Positions 26,168-34,750 of a stretch of DNA of 64,000 bases are shown here, piece after piece (the stretch's first letter is position 1; every line of letters begins with the position of its first letter). The DNA is from Mesorhizobium sp. ZC-5. Its GTDB lineage: Bacteria > Pseudomonadota > Alphaproteobacteria > Rhizobiales > Rhizobiaceae. The notes beneath the pieces are model-generated. The model ran no database searches. It had not been told where the DNA came from and saw nothing but the letters and a program-made list of their open reading frames with translations. The stretch spans positions 620,001-684,000 of the forward strand of contig NZ_JAOWPT010000003.1 in the NCBI RefSeq assembly GCF_025753855.1. The letters run 5' to 3'. A program made the translations under genes and the position numbers.

Positions 26168-27556
26168 TTGAATAATGAAATCAATGCGGAGCAGAACGGC
26201 TTCGCGAAACTCGGCATTACCGGCCCGCTGCTGAAGACGACGATCGCCGCCGGCTTCGTCGACCCCAAGCCGATCCAGGTGCAGGCAATTCCCGCGCAGC
26301 TCGAAGGCCGCGATATTCTCGGCGTCGCCCAGACCGGCTCCGGCAAGACGGCGGCTTTCAGCCTGCCGATCCTGACCAAGATCGTCGGCCTCGGCACCAA
26401 GCGCCTGCCCAAGACGGCGCGGGCGCTGATCCTGGCGCCGACCCGTGAACTGGCAGTGCAGATCGAGGACACCATCCGCGTGCTGGCCAAGGGCCTGCAT
26501 GTCTCGACCGCGCTTGTGCTTGGCGGCGTCTCCCGCTTCAGCCAGGTCAAGAGGCTCCAGCAGGGCGTCGACATTCTTGTCGCCACCCCCGGCCGTCTCA
26601 CCGATCTGGTGCGCGAAGGCGATGTCAGCCTTGCCGAAACCCGCTGGCTGGTGCTCGACGAAGCCGACCGCATGCTCGACATGGGCTTCATCAACGATGT
26701 ACGGCGCATCGCCAAGGCGACGCACCGCGACCGCCAGACCGCGCTTTTCTCGGCGACGATGCCGCAGGAAATCGAACAGCTGGCGCAGAGCCTGCTGAAG
26801 AACCCGGTCCGCGCCGAAGTCTCGCCGCAGGGCACCACCGCTGCCGAGATCACGCAGAGCCTGGTCATGGCCCGCACCAAGCAGAAGCGGCAGATCCTGT
26901 CGACCATGCTTGCCGACGAGGCGATGAGCTCGGTGCTGGTCTTTGCCCGCACCAAACATGGCGCCGATCGTGTCGTGCGCGATCTCGAGCGCGACGGCTT
27001 CAACGCCGCCGTCATCCACGGCAACAAGTCGCAGAACGCCCGCCAGAAGGCGCTCAACGGGTTCCGTGACGGTTCCGTCCGCATCCTTGTCGCGACCGAC
27101 ATCGCGGCGCGCGGCATCGACGTGCCCGGCATCAGCCATGTGGTGAATTTCGACCTGCCGGATGAAGCCGAAAGCTACGTCCACCGGGTCGGCCGCACCG
27201 GCCGCAACGGCGCCGAGGGCATTGCCATCACGCTGTGCGATCCGACGGAGGCGAGCAAGCTGCGCCAGGTTGAGCGCATCATCCGCATGAAGCTGCCGGT
27301 CGCCGCCGACCATACCGGCCAGCCGGACCCGCAGCGCGATCCGCGCGAGCGTGCCGAGCAGGCTCGCGAGGCGGCCAATGACCGTGCACGCGAAACGCGC
27401 CGTCCGCAGGGGCAGAAGCCGCGCGGCGGCAACGGCTTCGGCAAGCCGGCCTTCGGCGCCAAGCCGGAAGGCGGCAAGCCGCAGGGCCAGAAGCCGTTCA
27501 AGGGCGGCAACAAGCGCCGCTTTGGCGGACGCCGTCCGGCGGCACGCGCCGCCTGA
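26168..27556 (+). CDS. DEAD-box ATP-dependent RNA helicase, RhlE-like
   Basis: The 462-aa enzyme unwinds RNA duplexes in ribosome assembly or mRNA decay. Motifs in order: Q-motif region (PIQVQAIPAQ), Walker A AQTGSGKT (52-59), PTRELA, DEAD as LDEADRM (about 162-168), SAT, then the second RecA domain with ATDIAARGIDV (about 310) and HRVGRTGR (about 338). The tail from about 380 is basic and rich in Gly, Lys, Pro and Arg, suited to RNA binding. The start is TTG: an in-frame TGA lies five codons upstream and no in-frame ATG occurs before motif I. A terminator follows at 27616. Confidence 0.93.
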   Translation: MNNEINAEQNGFAKLGITGPLLKTTIAAGFVDPKPIQVQAIPAQLEGRDILGVAQTGSGKTAAFSLPILTKIVGLGTKRLPKTARALILAPTRELAVQIEDTIRVLAKGLHVSTALVLGGVSRFSQVKRLQQGVDILVATPGRLTDLVREGDVSLAETRWLVLDEADRMLDMGFINDVRRIAKATHRDRQTALFSATMPQEIEQLAQSLLKNPVRAEVSPQGTTAAEITQSLVMARTKQKRQILSTMLADEAMSSVLVFARTKHGADRVVRDLERDGFNAAVIHGNKSQNARQKALNGFRDGSVRILVATDIAARGIDVPGISHVVNFDLPDEAESYVHRVGRTGRNGAEGIAITLCDPTEASKLRQVERIIRMKLPVAADHTGQPDPQRDPRERAEQAREAANDRARETRRPQGQKPRGGNGFGKPAFGAKPEGGKPQGQKPFKGGNKRRFGGRRPAARAA

Positions 27557-27615
27557 CGCTGTGGGCCGAGCCTTCAGGGGCTTGGTCCATTGCTTTCTCC
27601 GGTGAAGATATCTAG

Positions 27616-27649
27616 GGCGGTCGAGGCGATGCTTCGGCCGCCTTGTTTT
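27616..27649 (+). terminator. Intrinsic terminator after the helicase gene
   Basis: A nine-pair stem with one T-G pair (arms 27616-27624 and 27634-27642) is followed by TTGTTTT. It lies between the helicase stop and the MFS start, separating the two transcripts. Confidence 0.75.
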
Positions 27650-27663
27650 CGCGGGAGAGAGAC

Positions 27664-28860
27664 ATGGCCGGTATCGCCGCACTTGCCGTCGCTTACGTGC
27701 TTTCGCAGTTCTACCGCTCCTTCATGGCGGTGCTCACACCCGCGCTGACCGCCGAACTCGGCGCGACCAAAGCCGATCTTTCCCTTGCATCCGGCGCCTT
27801 CTTCATCGCCTTCGCTCTGTCGCAGTTCGCCATCGGCGTCTCGCTCGATCGCTATGGCCCGAAACTCACGGCGGCGATCCTGCTTGCCGTGGGTGGTGGC
27901 GGCGGCGCCTTCCTGTTCGCCGCGGCTGAGCAGCCCTGGATGATTACCGCCGCGATGGTGCTGATCGGCATCGGCTGCGCGCCGGTGCTGATGGCATCGC
28001 TCTTCATTTTCGCGCGCATCTATTCGACGGCGCGCTTTGCGATGCTAACGTCATGGCTGATCGCCTTCGGCGCGGCGGGCAACGTGATCGGCGCGGCGCC
28101 GCTCGCCGGCGCCGCGGAAGCTTTCGGCTGGCGGCCGGTGATGATCGGCCTCGGCCTCGTCACCTTGGGCGTGGCGGCCGCCGTCCTGGCATTGGTGCGC
28201 GATCCGGCGCGGCCGGAAGGCGTGCCCGCCGGCGCCTCCGGCTTCGCTGGATTTGCCGAGCTTTTGCGCATCCGGATTTTGTGGCCGATCATTCCGCTGA
28301 CCGCGATCAACTACGCGCCGTCCGCCGGTATCCGCGGTCTCTGGGCCGGGCCTTATCTCGCCGAGGTCCATGCCGCGACGGCGATCGTCATCGGCGAGGT
28401 CACGCTGTTCATGGCGCTGGCGATGATCGTCGGGTCGTTCGTCTATGGGCCGCTCGATACCTTGCTCCGGACCAGGAAATGGGTTGCCGTCAGCGGCGTC
28501 TCGCTCAACCTGCTGGCGATCTGCTTCCTCGCGCTGTTCACCGTTTCCAGCATCCCGACGACTACCGCGGCGTTGGTCGTGATCGGCCTTTGCGGCATGA
28601 GCTACGGCCTCCTGATGGCGCATGCACGCGCCTTCATGCCGCCGCATCTTGTCGGCCGCGGCGTCACCCTGATGAACTTCTTCTCGATCGGCGGCACCGG
28701 TGCGATGCAATTCGCCACCGGCGCGGTGGTGACGGCGAACGCGGTGCCCGGCGAACCGGCCGCCGCCTACAGCGCGCTGTTCGCCTTCTATGCCGCGATA
28801 CTTGCCTTCACGTTGGCGATCTATCTGTTCTCGCGCGACGCGAAACCCGAAAGGCATTGA
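27664..28860 (+). CDS. MFS transporter (12-TM)
   Basis: The 398-aa inner-membrane protein has about 12 hydrophobic segments in two halves. Loop 2-3 carries a diverged major-facilitator motif A (GVSLDRYGPKL). The N-terminus (AYVLSQFYRSFMAVLTPALTAELGA) resembles carboxylate/sugar-phosphate-type MFS uptake carriers rather than multidrug exporters, but the substrate cannot be set. GGGAGAGA precedes the ATG at 27664. It follows the helicase terminator, and a convergent cupin gene lies downstream. Confidence 0.87.
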   Translation: MAGIAALAVAYVLSQFYRSFMAVLTPALTAELGATKADLSLASGAFFIAFALSQFAIGVSLDRYGPKLTAAILLAVGGGGGAFLFAAAEQPWMITAAMVLIGIGCAPVLMASLFIFARIYSTARFAMLTSWLIAFGAAGNVIGAAPLAGAAEAFGWRPVMIGLGLVTLGVAAAVLALVRDPARPEGVPAGASGFAGFAELLRIRILWPIIPLTAINYAPSAGIRGLWAGPYLAEVHAATAIVIGEVTLFMALAMIVGSFVYGPLDTLLRTRKWVAVSGVSLNLLAICFLALFTVSSIPTTTAALVVIGLCGMSYGLLMAHARAFMPPHLVGRGVTLMNFFSIGGTGAMQFATGAVVTANAVPGEPAAAYSALFAFYAAILAFTLAIYLFSRDAKPERH

Positions 28861-28883
28861 GTTCGGTCGAACAGGTTGCGCGG

Positions 28884-29345
28884 CTATGACGTCGGATAGG
28901 GCGTGCCGTCCTTGTGCACGAACCGGCCGTCGGCATTGGCACTCATCATGTCGATATCGGAGCAGGTGGTGAGGTCGTCCGGATTGCGCGAGCCCACTTC
29001 CAGATAGACCGCCGTGGCGGAAGACCGGTTGATCATGTGATGGCCGTTGCCGGTGTTTTTGGCAAAGGTCGCGCAGTCGCCGGCGCGCAGGATCGTTTCG
29101 CCGCCGTCCTCGACGAGCGTCAATTCGCCTTCCAGCACATAGACGAGCTCGTCCTCATGGCTGTGCCAGTGGCGCTGGCTGGACCAGCCACCGGCCGGCA
29201 GTGTCATCAGGTTGACGCCGAAATCGCGAAGCCCGCCGGCGTCGCCGAGCCGCCGCCGCGTCCGGGCGGCACAGGGCGCATCGAACGGCGGCGGATAGCC
29301 TGAACATTTACGCGCGGGCACCTTGGCCATGTCGATCTTGGGCAT
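28884..29345 (-). CDS. Cupin-domain protein
   Basis: The 153-aa protein has a single cupin barrel. Cupin motif 1 is RHWHSHEDELVYVLEGEL (about 58-75), supplying two His and a Glu as metal ligands, and motif 2 is around GHHMINRSS (about 107-115). Such small cupins act as sugar-binding or dioxygenase-like enzymes or as regulators; the substrate is unknown. GAGAGGAG precedes the ATG. It converges with the MFS gene. Confidence 0.87.
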   Translation of the reverse strand: MPKIDMAKVPARKCSGYPPPFDAPCAARTRRRLGDAGGLRDFGVNLMTLPAGGWSSQRHWHSHEDELVYVLEGELTLVEDGGETILRAGDCATFAKNTGNGHHMINRSSATAVYLEVGSRNPDDLTTCSDIDMMSANADGRFVHKDGTPYPTS

Positions 29346-29427
29346 CTGCTGCTCCTCTCGTTCCGCTTCGAAGATTAAGCGAAAACCGCCAGGACCTGTC
29401 CAGTCTTAGGACGTCTCGTGGCGAGGC

Positions 29428-30402
29428 CTAGAGCGCCGTCGCCTTCACCCAATCGATGATTCGTCGCGCCAGCGCATCCGTCGTCGAAGGCGACAGCGCA
29501 TCGCCTGCGATGACGTGGCTCGACGGATCGTCATTGTGCTCGACAACAAGGATCTCATGCTTTGCGCCCCAGCGTGCCGCGATGTCGCGGGTGAGTTCGG
29601 GCCGCACCACCTTGTCGCCGTCCGAGAAGATGAACAGCATTGGAATGGCGATCGTGTCGACCGCCGCGTTGCGGGCCAGCTCAGTCAACGCTGCCATCGG
29701 CACCGTCGTGCTGCTTGGATAGCGGCTGGTCCACCATTTCGCGTGCAACTCGTTGGCGACGGGAAAGCTCCGCTCCTTGCCGATGATCAGCTCGGCGATC
29801 TGCTTGCCCCACGGCATGGTCAGGATGAAGGCGCCGGAAGCCTGAACGCCGTAGTTGGGCGAAATGAACGCCATCGTCGCGATGCCGTCGCTCAGCTCGG
29901 GCTGCGTGGCGCCCCAGGTGGCGAGCGCCGCACCGGTGGAAGTCGCGATTACCACGACGCGCTCTCCGATGGCGCGGCCGATGGCGATGGCCTCTGCATA
30001 GTCGTTGACCCAGGCGTTGATCGAGCCGTCGGCCATCGCCGCGCCGGGCTGCCCGTGGCCGGTCAGGCGCGTGTAGAAAAGATTGGCGCCGAGTGCCGCC
30101 GCGACTTTGTCGGGCAGGGGGCGGATTTCGCCTTTCGAAGCGGAAAAGCCGTGGATATAGACGATTGCCAGCGGCGTTTTCGCCCTGGTCGCCGAGTCGG
30201 CCCAGATGATTTCTTTCTGCAGCCCGTCGCGTATGCCGGGAACGCCGGCCTCGACCTTGGCGAGATAGGCCTCCGGGTCGCTGCCGATCGCGGCCGGATC
30301 GAACCGAAGCGTGGTGTCGACGGCGACGCGCGGCCCGAGCAAGAATGCGATGGCGACAAGAGCGGCGACGATCACTATCCCGGTCACCATCTTCCGCCCC
30401 AT
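29428..30402 (-). CDS. Membrane-anchored alpha/beta hydrolase
   Basis: The 324-aa protein starts with a signal anchor (about 6-22, VTGIVIVAALVAIAFLLG) and an exported alpha/beta-hydrolase domain. The oxyanion strand is IVYIHGFSASKGE (about 82-94), the nucleophile lies in the ATSTGAALA stretch (a GxSxG-like variant, TSTG), and the acid and His are near FSDGDKVV and DDPSSHVIAGD. The start at 30402 has GGGAG upstream; the longer frame to 30450 would add an Arg/Cys leader. Substrate unknown; possibly a lipase or esterase acting at the membrane. Confidence 0.82.
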   Translation of the reverse strand: MGRKMVTGIVIVAALVAIAFLLGPRVAVDTTLRFDPAAIGSDPEAYLAKVEAGVPGIRDGLQKEIIWADSATRAKTPLAIVYIHGFSASKGEIRPLPDKVAAALGANLFYTRLTGHGQPGAAMADGSINAWVNDYAEAIAIGRAIGERVVVIATSTGAALATWGATQPELSDGIATMAFISPNYGVQASGAFILTMPWGKQIAELIIGKERSFPVANELHAKWWTSRYPSSTTVPMAALTELARNAAVDTIAIPMLFIFSDGDKVVRPELTRDIAARWGAKHEILVVEHNDDPSSHVIAGDALSPSTTDALARRIIDWVKATAL

Positions 30403-30489
30403 CGCCAGTCTCCCGCGAAAACCGCGCGCCAAGCAGTAGCGCCGCGGCAAAAGCCTTGCAACGGCGACGACGGGTGGCTGCTGAAGTGC

Positions 30490-31311
30490 TTAATCTTTCC
30501 TGAGCTTGCGCATCGGACCGAGCGGCCGCTTGCGCCAGCCCGTCGCCCAGTTCATGAACCAGAAATAGACAGCATGCGGGAAAAGCTTGAGCACCTTCAG
30601 GAACAAGGTGAAGCGCCGCGGGAATGCGACCTCGAAACCGCCTGTTCTCAGCCCTCGAGCAATGCGTGCCGACGCCCTGTCGGCCGGCATGATTCCGGGC
30701 ATCGGGAAAGATTTCTTCTCGGTGAGCGGCGTTTCCACGAAGCCCGGGTTGATGATCTGGAGGCGGATATTCATCTTGTCGAAATCGAACTTCAGGGATT
30801 CCGCGAGATTGTTGAGGGCAGCCTTCGATGATCCGTAGGCGGCGGCGGAAGGGAGGCCGAAATATGCCGTGACCGATCCCATGAGTGCGATATGGCCCCG
30901 CCCGCGTGGCTGCATCCGCGCAACCAAGGGTATGAGACCGTAAAGAGCGCCCAGGATATTCAGTTCGTAGGTTCTGGCGAAGTTCTGCACATCCATCCGC
31001 TCGCCGCGCGTCGGGAAATAAGCACCGGCGTTGAAGATCGCTAGCACGATCGGGCCGGCCTCAGCTTCGATGGCGGCGACGGTCTTCAGCATCCCGTCTT
31101 CGTCGGTGACGTCGCATGGAAAGAGAAGGATCCGGCCGGGCAAGCCGGCGATCTCGTCGACAAGGGTCGCAAGCCTTTCTTCGTCGCGTGCAGTGACGGC
31201 GACCGTGTAGCCTTCAGCCACGAGATCGCGCGCCAGCGAGCGGCCGATGCCCGTACTCGCCCCTGTGACCCACGCCACGCCATCCCCGGGCTGCGCTCGA
31301 TAAAGACTCAT
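30490..31311 (-). CDS. SDR-family NAD(P)-dependent oxidoreductase
   Basis: This 273-aa classical short-chain dehydrogenase has the cofactor motif TGASTGIGRSLA (about 16-27), a structural NAGAYF, the catalytic YGSSK (Tyr-Gly-Ser-Ser-Lys) and a preceding Ser in LMGSVTAY. The C-terminal extension (RRFTLFLKVLKLFPHAVYFWFMNW) is hydrophobic and may associate with the membrane, as in lipid-modifying SDRs. The start at 31311 (MSLYRAQPGDG) is preferred to 31509 because the upstream frame has no SDR character. The Shine-Dalgarno is weak. Confidence 0.85.
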   Translation of the reverse strand: MSLYRAQPGDGVAWVTGASTGIGRSLARDLVAEGYTVAVTARDEERLATLVDEIAGLPGRILLFPCDVTDEDGMLKTVAAIEAEAGPIVLAIFNAGAYFPTRGERMDVQNFARTYELNILGALYGLIPLVARMQPRGRGHIALMGSVTAYFGLPSAAAYGSSKAALNNLAESLKFDFDKMNIRLQIINPGFVETPLTEKKSFPMPGIMPADRASARIARGLRTGGFEVAFPRRFTLFLKVLKLFPHAVYFWFMNWATGWRKRPLGPMRKLRKD

Positions 31312-31526
31312 TTTGATTGCGTATCCGTCCGTTATTGTGACTGCTTCTATCGGTGGCACCGGTTGATGGATACCTAGCGGCGACGTCGACGGATGAAAAG
31401 GGCGTACCTCTATCCGATGTTCCGGTGCGGCCAATTCGACAAATGCGGCTGGACCACGCAAAATCCTGCCTTGAAAGCGCGCGTCGTGGTTTTTAGGGTC
31501 GGTCCGCATTCAATGAAGGATATCCC

Positions 31527-32561
31527 ATGCACCGTTCGGTGATCGACGTTATCGGCAACACGCCGCTGATTCGGCTGAAGCGCGCTTCGGAAGAAACCGG
31601 CTGCGAAATCCTCGGCAAGGCCGAATTCATGAATCCTGGCCAGTCGGTGAAGGATCGCGCCGGTCTGTTCATCATCCGCGACGCCGAGCAGAAAGGCCTG
31701 CTGCGGCCGGGCGGCGTCATCGTCGAGGGCACCGCCGGAAACACCGGCATCGGGCTTACGCTGGTCGCCAAGGCGCTCGGCTACCGCACCGTCATCGTCA
31801 TTCCCGACACCCAGAGCCAGGAGAAGAAGGACACGCTCCGGGTTATGGGCGCCGAGCTGATCGAGGTTCCGGCGGTCGCCTACAAGAACCCGAACAATTA
31901 CGTCAAAGTGTCGGGGCGGCTCGCCGAACAACTGGCGAAAAGCGATCCGAACGGGGCCGTCTGGGCCAATCAGTTCGACAATGTCGCCAACCGCGACGGC
32001 CATACCCGCACGACGGCGGAGGAGATATGGGCGCAGACCGGCGGCAAGGTCGACGGCTTCGTCTCCGCGGTCGGCAGCGGCGGTACGCTGGCCGGCATCG
32101 CCTTCGGGCTGAAGGCGAAAAGCAAGGACGTCAAGATCGCGCTGGCCGACCCGCTGGGCGCGGCGCTCTACAGCTTCTACACCGAAGGCGTGCTGAAGGC
32201 CGACGGCTCGTCGATCACCGAAGGTATCGGCCAGGGCCGGATCACCGCCAACTTGGAGGATTTCGCTCCCGACTTCTCCTACCAGATACCGGACGAGGAG
32301 GCGTTGCCCTACGTCTTCGACCTGATCCAGGAGGAGGGCATCTGCCTCGGCGGCTCCTCCGGCATCAACATCGCCGGCGCCATCCGGCTGGCGCGCGACC
32401 TCGGCCCGGGCCACACCATCGTGACCATTCTCGCCGACAGCGGCACGCGCTATCAGTCGAAGCTGTTCAATCCGGCATTCCTGCGCACCAAGAACCTGCC
32501 GGTACCGGGCTGGATGGAGAGCGATCCGCAGATCTCCGTGCCCTACGAGCAGGTGGCCTGA
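31527..32561 (+). CDS. cysK: Cysteine synthase A (O-acetylserine sulfhydrylase)
   Basis: This PLP enzyme makes L-cysteine from O-acetylserine and sulfide in the cytoplasm. At 344 aa it is slightly longer than the classic ~315-aa CysK. The PLP lysine lies in NPGQSVKDRAG (about 35-45), the substrate loop in EGTAGNTGIG (about 71-80), and the cofactor Gly loop in SAVGSGGTLAG (about 179-189). AAGGA precedes the ATG. Its last base overlaps the start of the AlaX gene (TGATG), so the two are translationally coupled. Confidence 0.93.
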   Translation: MHRSVIDVIGNTPLIRLKRASEETGCEILGKAEFMNPGQSVKDRAGLFIIRDAEQKGLLRPGGVIVEGTAGNTGIGLTLVAKALGYRTVIVIPDTQSQEKKDTLRVMGAELIEVPAVAYKNPNNYVKVSGRLAEQLAKSDPNGAVWANQFDNVANRDGHTRTTAEEIWAQTGGKVDGFVSAVGSGGTLAGIAFGLKAKSKDVKIALADPLGAALYSFYTEGVLKADGSSITEGIGQGRITANLEDFAPDFSYQIPDEEALPYVFDLIQEEGICLGGSSGINIAGAIRLARDLGPGHTIVTILADSGTRYQSKLFNPAFLRTKNLPVPGWMESDPQISVPYEQVA

Positions 32562-33301
32562 TGGCAGGCACCCGAGCGATTTTCCGGGACGACGCGTATC
32601 TCAGCGAAACCGACGCCGAAATCATCGCCATCAACGAGCGTGGCGGCGTCATACTCGACGGCACTATCTTTTATGCCACGTCCGGCGGCCAGCCCGGCGA
32701 TATCGGCCATTTCGTCAAGCCGGATGGCTCGAAGGTCGTCATTGCTGGCACCATCACCGGCGAGACCAAGGACGAGATCCTGCATCTGCCCGCGCCAGGA
32801 CAGCCGGCGCTGGCGGTCGGCGATCGCCTCAAGCTGGTCATCGACTGGGACCGCCGCTACCGGCTGATGCGCATGCACACGGCCTGCCACCTGCTGACCG
32901 TGGTGTGCCCGTACCCGATCACCGGCGCCTCGGTCGGCGAGGACGAATCCCGCATCGATTTCGACATTCCCGATGCCGGATTTTCCAAGGAGGACGCGAC
33001 GGCGAAGCTGATGCAGCTTGTCGCGGCAAATCATCCGGTCTTCACGCGGCTGATCACCGATGCCGATCTCGCGGCCAATCCCGGTCTGGTGAAGTCGAAG
33101 AACGTGCGCCCGCCCGCCGGCACCGGAAAGATCCGGCTCGTCTGCATCGGCGACGATGCTTCCATCGACAGCCAGCCTTGCGGCGGCACCCATGTGAAGG
33201 CCTCCGGCGAGGTCGGCGAAATCCATGTCGGCAAGATCGAGAAGAAGGGCCGCGAGAACCGCCGCTTCCGGCTGCGGTTCGGACCGATGCCGGCGCAGTG
33301 A
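32561..33301 (+). CDS. Alanyl-tRNA editing protein AlaX
   Basis: This 246-aa free-standing editing domain is related to the second half of alanyl-tRNA synthetase and hydrolyses mischarged Ser- or Gly-tRNA(Ala). The zinc ligands are visible as HTACH (His106, His110) and CGGTH (Cys207, His211), and a Gly-rich SGGQPGD loop is at 41-47. Length fits the medium AlaX class. It is fused by a one-base overlap to cysK, and serine is the precursor of the CysK substrate, which makes the coupling interesting. Confidence 0.92.
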   Translation: MAGTRAIFRDDAYLSETDAEIIAINERGGVILDGTIFYATSGGQPGDIGHFVKPDGSKVVIAGTITGETKDEILHLPAPGQPALAVGDRLKLVIDWDRRYRLMRMHTACHLLTVVCPYPITGASVGEDESRIDFDIPDAGFSKEDATAKLMQLVAANHPVFTRLITDADLAANPGLVKSKNVRPPAGTGKIRLVCIGDDASIDSQPCGGTHVKASGEVGEIHVGKIEKKGRENRRFRLRFGPMPAQ

Positions 33302-33317
33302 AGGCTGCGCCGGCGGT

Positions 33318-33641
33318 TCAGTTCCGCGGACGGCTCTGGCGCATCTCGTAGAAACTGGCGCGTTCGTCCCAGCGGATCAGCAGCTTCTGCGCCGCATGCG
33401 GTACCGATACCGGATCGTTCGCTTCCGCCCGCAAGGGGCTCAAATCCTTTTTCGAATCGAAGTTCATCACCCAGATGAACTCGATCTCCTCGTCATTGGT
33501 CTGCCGCCGCAGCAATTCCATGCCGCGGTAGCCTGGCATGCGCATGCCTTCGAACGCCGGAAACATCAGCGTATCCAGCAGATGTTCGTAGGCGTCGGCG
33601 TTCTCCGGCCTGGTGTAGCCGCGCCAGATCCGTCTGATCAT
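33318..33641 (-). CDS. ABM/NIPSNAP-like ferredoxin-fold protein, copy 2
   Basis: The 107-aa protein starts MIRRIWRGYTRPENADAYEHLL and has the dimeric alpha-beta-barrel pattern of antibiotic-biosynthesis-monooxygenase-like proteins: IRRIWRGYT strand, an amphipathic helix with a central P, MPGYRGMELLRR strand, and a VMNFDS strand. GAGGGAT precedes ATG 33641. It is a close paralog of the protein at 33747-34067, same strand, 105 bp apart. The function of this subgroup is unknown. It is convergent with alaX. Confidence 0.8.
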   Translation of the reverse strand: MIRRIWRGYTRPENADAYEHLLDTLMFPAFEGMRMPGYRGMELLRRQTNDEEIEFIWVMNFDSKKDLSPLRAEANDPVSVPHAAQKLLIRWDERASFYEMRQSRPRN

Positions 33642-33746
33642 CGAAGTATCCCTCGTTCGCTGCCTCCCGCAAGGCAACCCCGAGGTGGTAACTGAGATCA
33701 GCCGGCGCAAGATGTACCGCGTTAAAAATCCGTGAGCCGGCGACTG

Positions 33747-34067
33747 TCAATGGTAATCCCTGGTGATCCTCACATCGTGATGTGACGACCGTACGTCCCA
33801 TCGCTGGAGGATTTTCTGGGCCGCGGCGGGAACGTAGGCTGTGGAGTAATCCTCCCCCTGGAAGGCGATGACGTTGTCGAGGGAATCGAAGCTCATCACG
33901 GTGGTGAACTGGATCTCCTGCCCGAGCTTGCGGCGGTAAAGCTCGATGCCGCGGTAGCCGGGTATCTTCTTGGCCTCGATGCCGGGAAAGACCTCCGTCT
34001 CTAGCAGCCGTTCATAAGCTTCGGCATTCTCGGGTGTCGTGTAGCCGTGCCAGATTCGCTTGATCAT
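33747..34067 (-). CDS. ABM/NIPSNAP-like ferredoxin-fold protein, copy 1
   Basis: The 106-aa protein starts MIKRIWHGYTTPENAEAYERLL and shares its plan with the downstream paralog: the GYTxPENAxAYExLL helix, the IPGYRGIELYRR strand, a VMSFDS strand and the AAQKILxRWDxR C-terminal helix. The two are evidently a tandem duplication. It is transcribed divergently from an Lrp-type regulator 129 bp away, which may control both copies. Confidence 0.8.
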   Translation of the reverse strand: MIKRIWHGYTTPENAEAYERLLETEVFPGIEAKKIPGYRGIELYRRKLGQEIQFTTVMSFDSLDNVIAFQGEDYSTAYVPAAAQKILQRWDVRSSHHDVRITRDYH

Positions 34068-34196
34068 TGTGTTGTCCTTGTCGCAGTGCATGCGCGATTC
34101 TCGCATGAACCGGCAAGGCATGTCCTTGCTATCTGTTGCTGGAGAGATCAGGTTTCAGCTATGATATGCCAATCAGTTTAGATTTTAGGGCAGAAA

Positions 34197-34664
34197 ATGG
34201 CTGAAAACTCGATAGACGAGACCGATCTGCGCATCCTGAAGGCCTTGCAAAAAGACGGACGGCTGACCAACGTCGAACTCGCCGAGGCGGTAAACCTGTC
34301 GCCGTCGCCATGCCTTCGGCGGACCAAGCGCATGCAGGAGGAGGGGATCATTCGCGGCTATCGGGTGGAGATCGACCGCCGCGCCGTCGACCTCGGCCTG
34401 ACCGTCTTTGTCGGCTTCAAGGTGCATCAGCACACGCGCGAAAACGCCGACCGGCTGGGAGCGGCGCTCGACGGGATCCCGGAAGTGGTGTCCTGCTTCA
34501 TGGTGTCCGGCGAGGATGATTTCATGGCCGAAGTGGTGGTGAAGGATCTCGCCGCCTACGAGCGCCTGCTGTCCGACCGGCTGCTGACGCTGCCGATGGT
34601 CGCCGGCATCCGCTCCAATTTCGCGTTGCGCACGATCAAGACCGCTGCGCCGCTGCCATTGTAG
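34197..34664 (+). CDS. Lrp/AsnC-family transcriptional regulator
   Basis: The 155-aa regulator has an N-terminal helix-turn-helix (about 8-60; TDLRILKALQKDGRLTNVELAE and SPSPCLRRTKRMQ) and a C-terminal RAM (ligand-binding) domain (about 70-145). Lrp proteins bind DNA as dimers to octamers and respond to amino acids. Divergent transcription from the tandem ABM-like genes suggests local control; sseA follows 86 bp downstream on the same strand. It is a paralog of the regulator at 41439. Confidence 0.92.
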   Translation: MAENSIDETDLRILKALQKDGRLTNVELAEAVNLSPSPCLRRTKRMQEEGIIRGYRVEIDRRAVDLGLTVFVGFKVHQHTRENADRLGAALDGIPEVVSCFMVSGEDDFMAEVVVKDLAAYERLLSDRLLTLPMVAGIRSNFALRTIKTAAPLPL

Positions 34665-34750
34665 TTGCGCATCGTTGGCTGCTTGCTGTTTTGTAGCGGC
34701 TGCGAATATGCAACATGATCGCGAGCGTTCATTCCAGGAGTGGTGACAAG

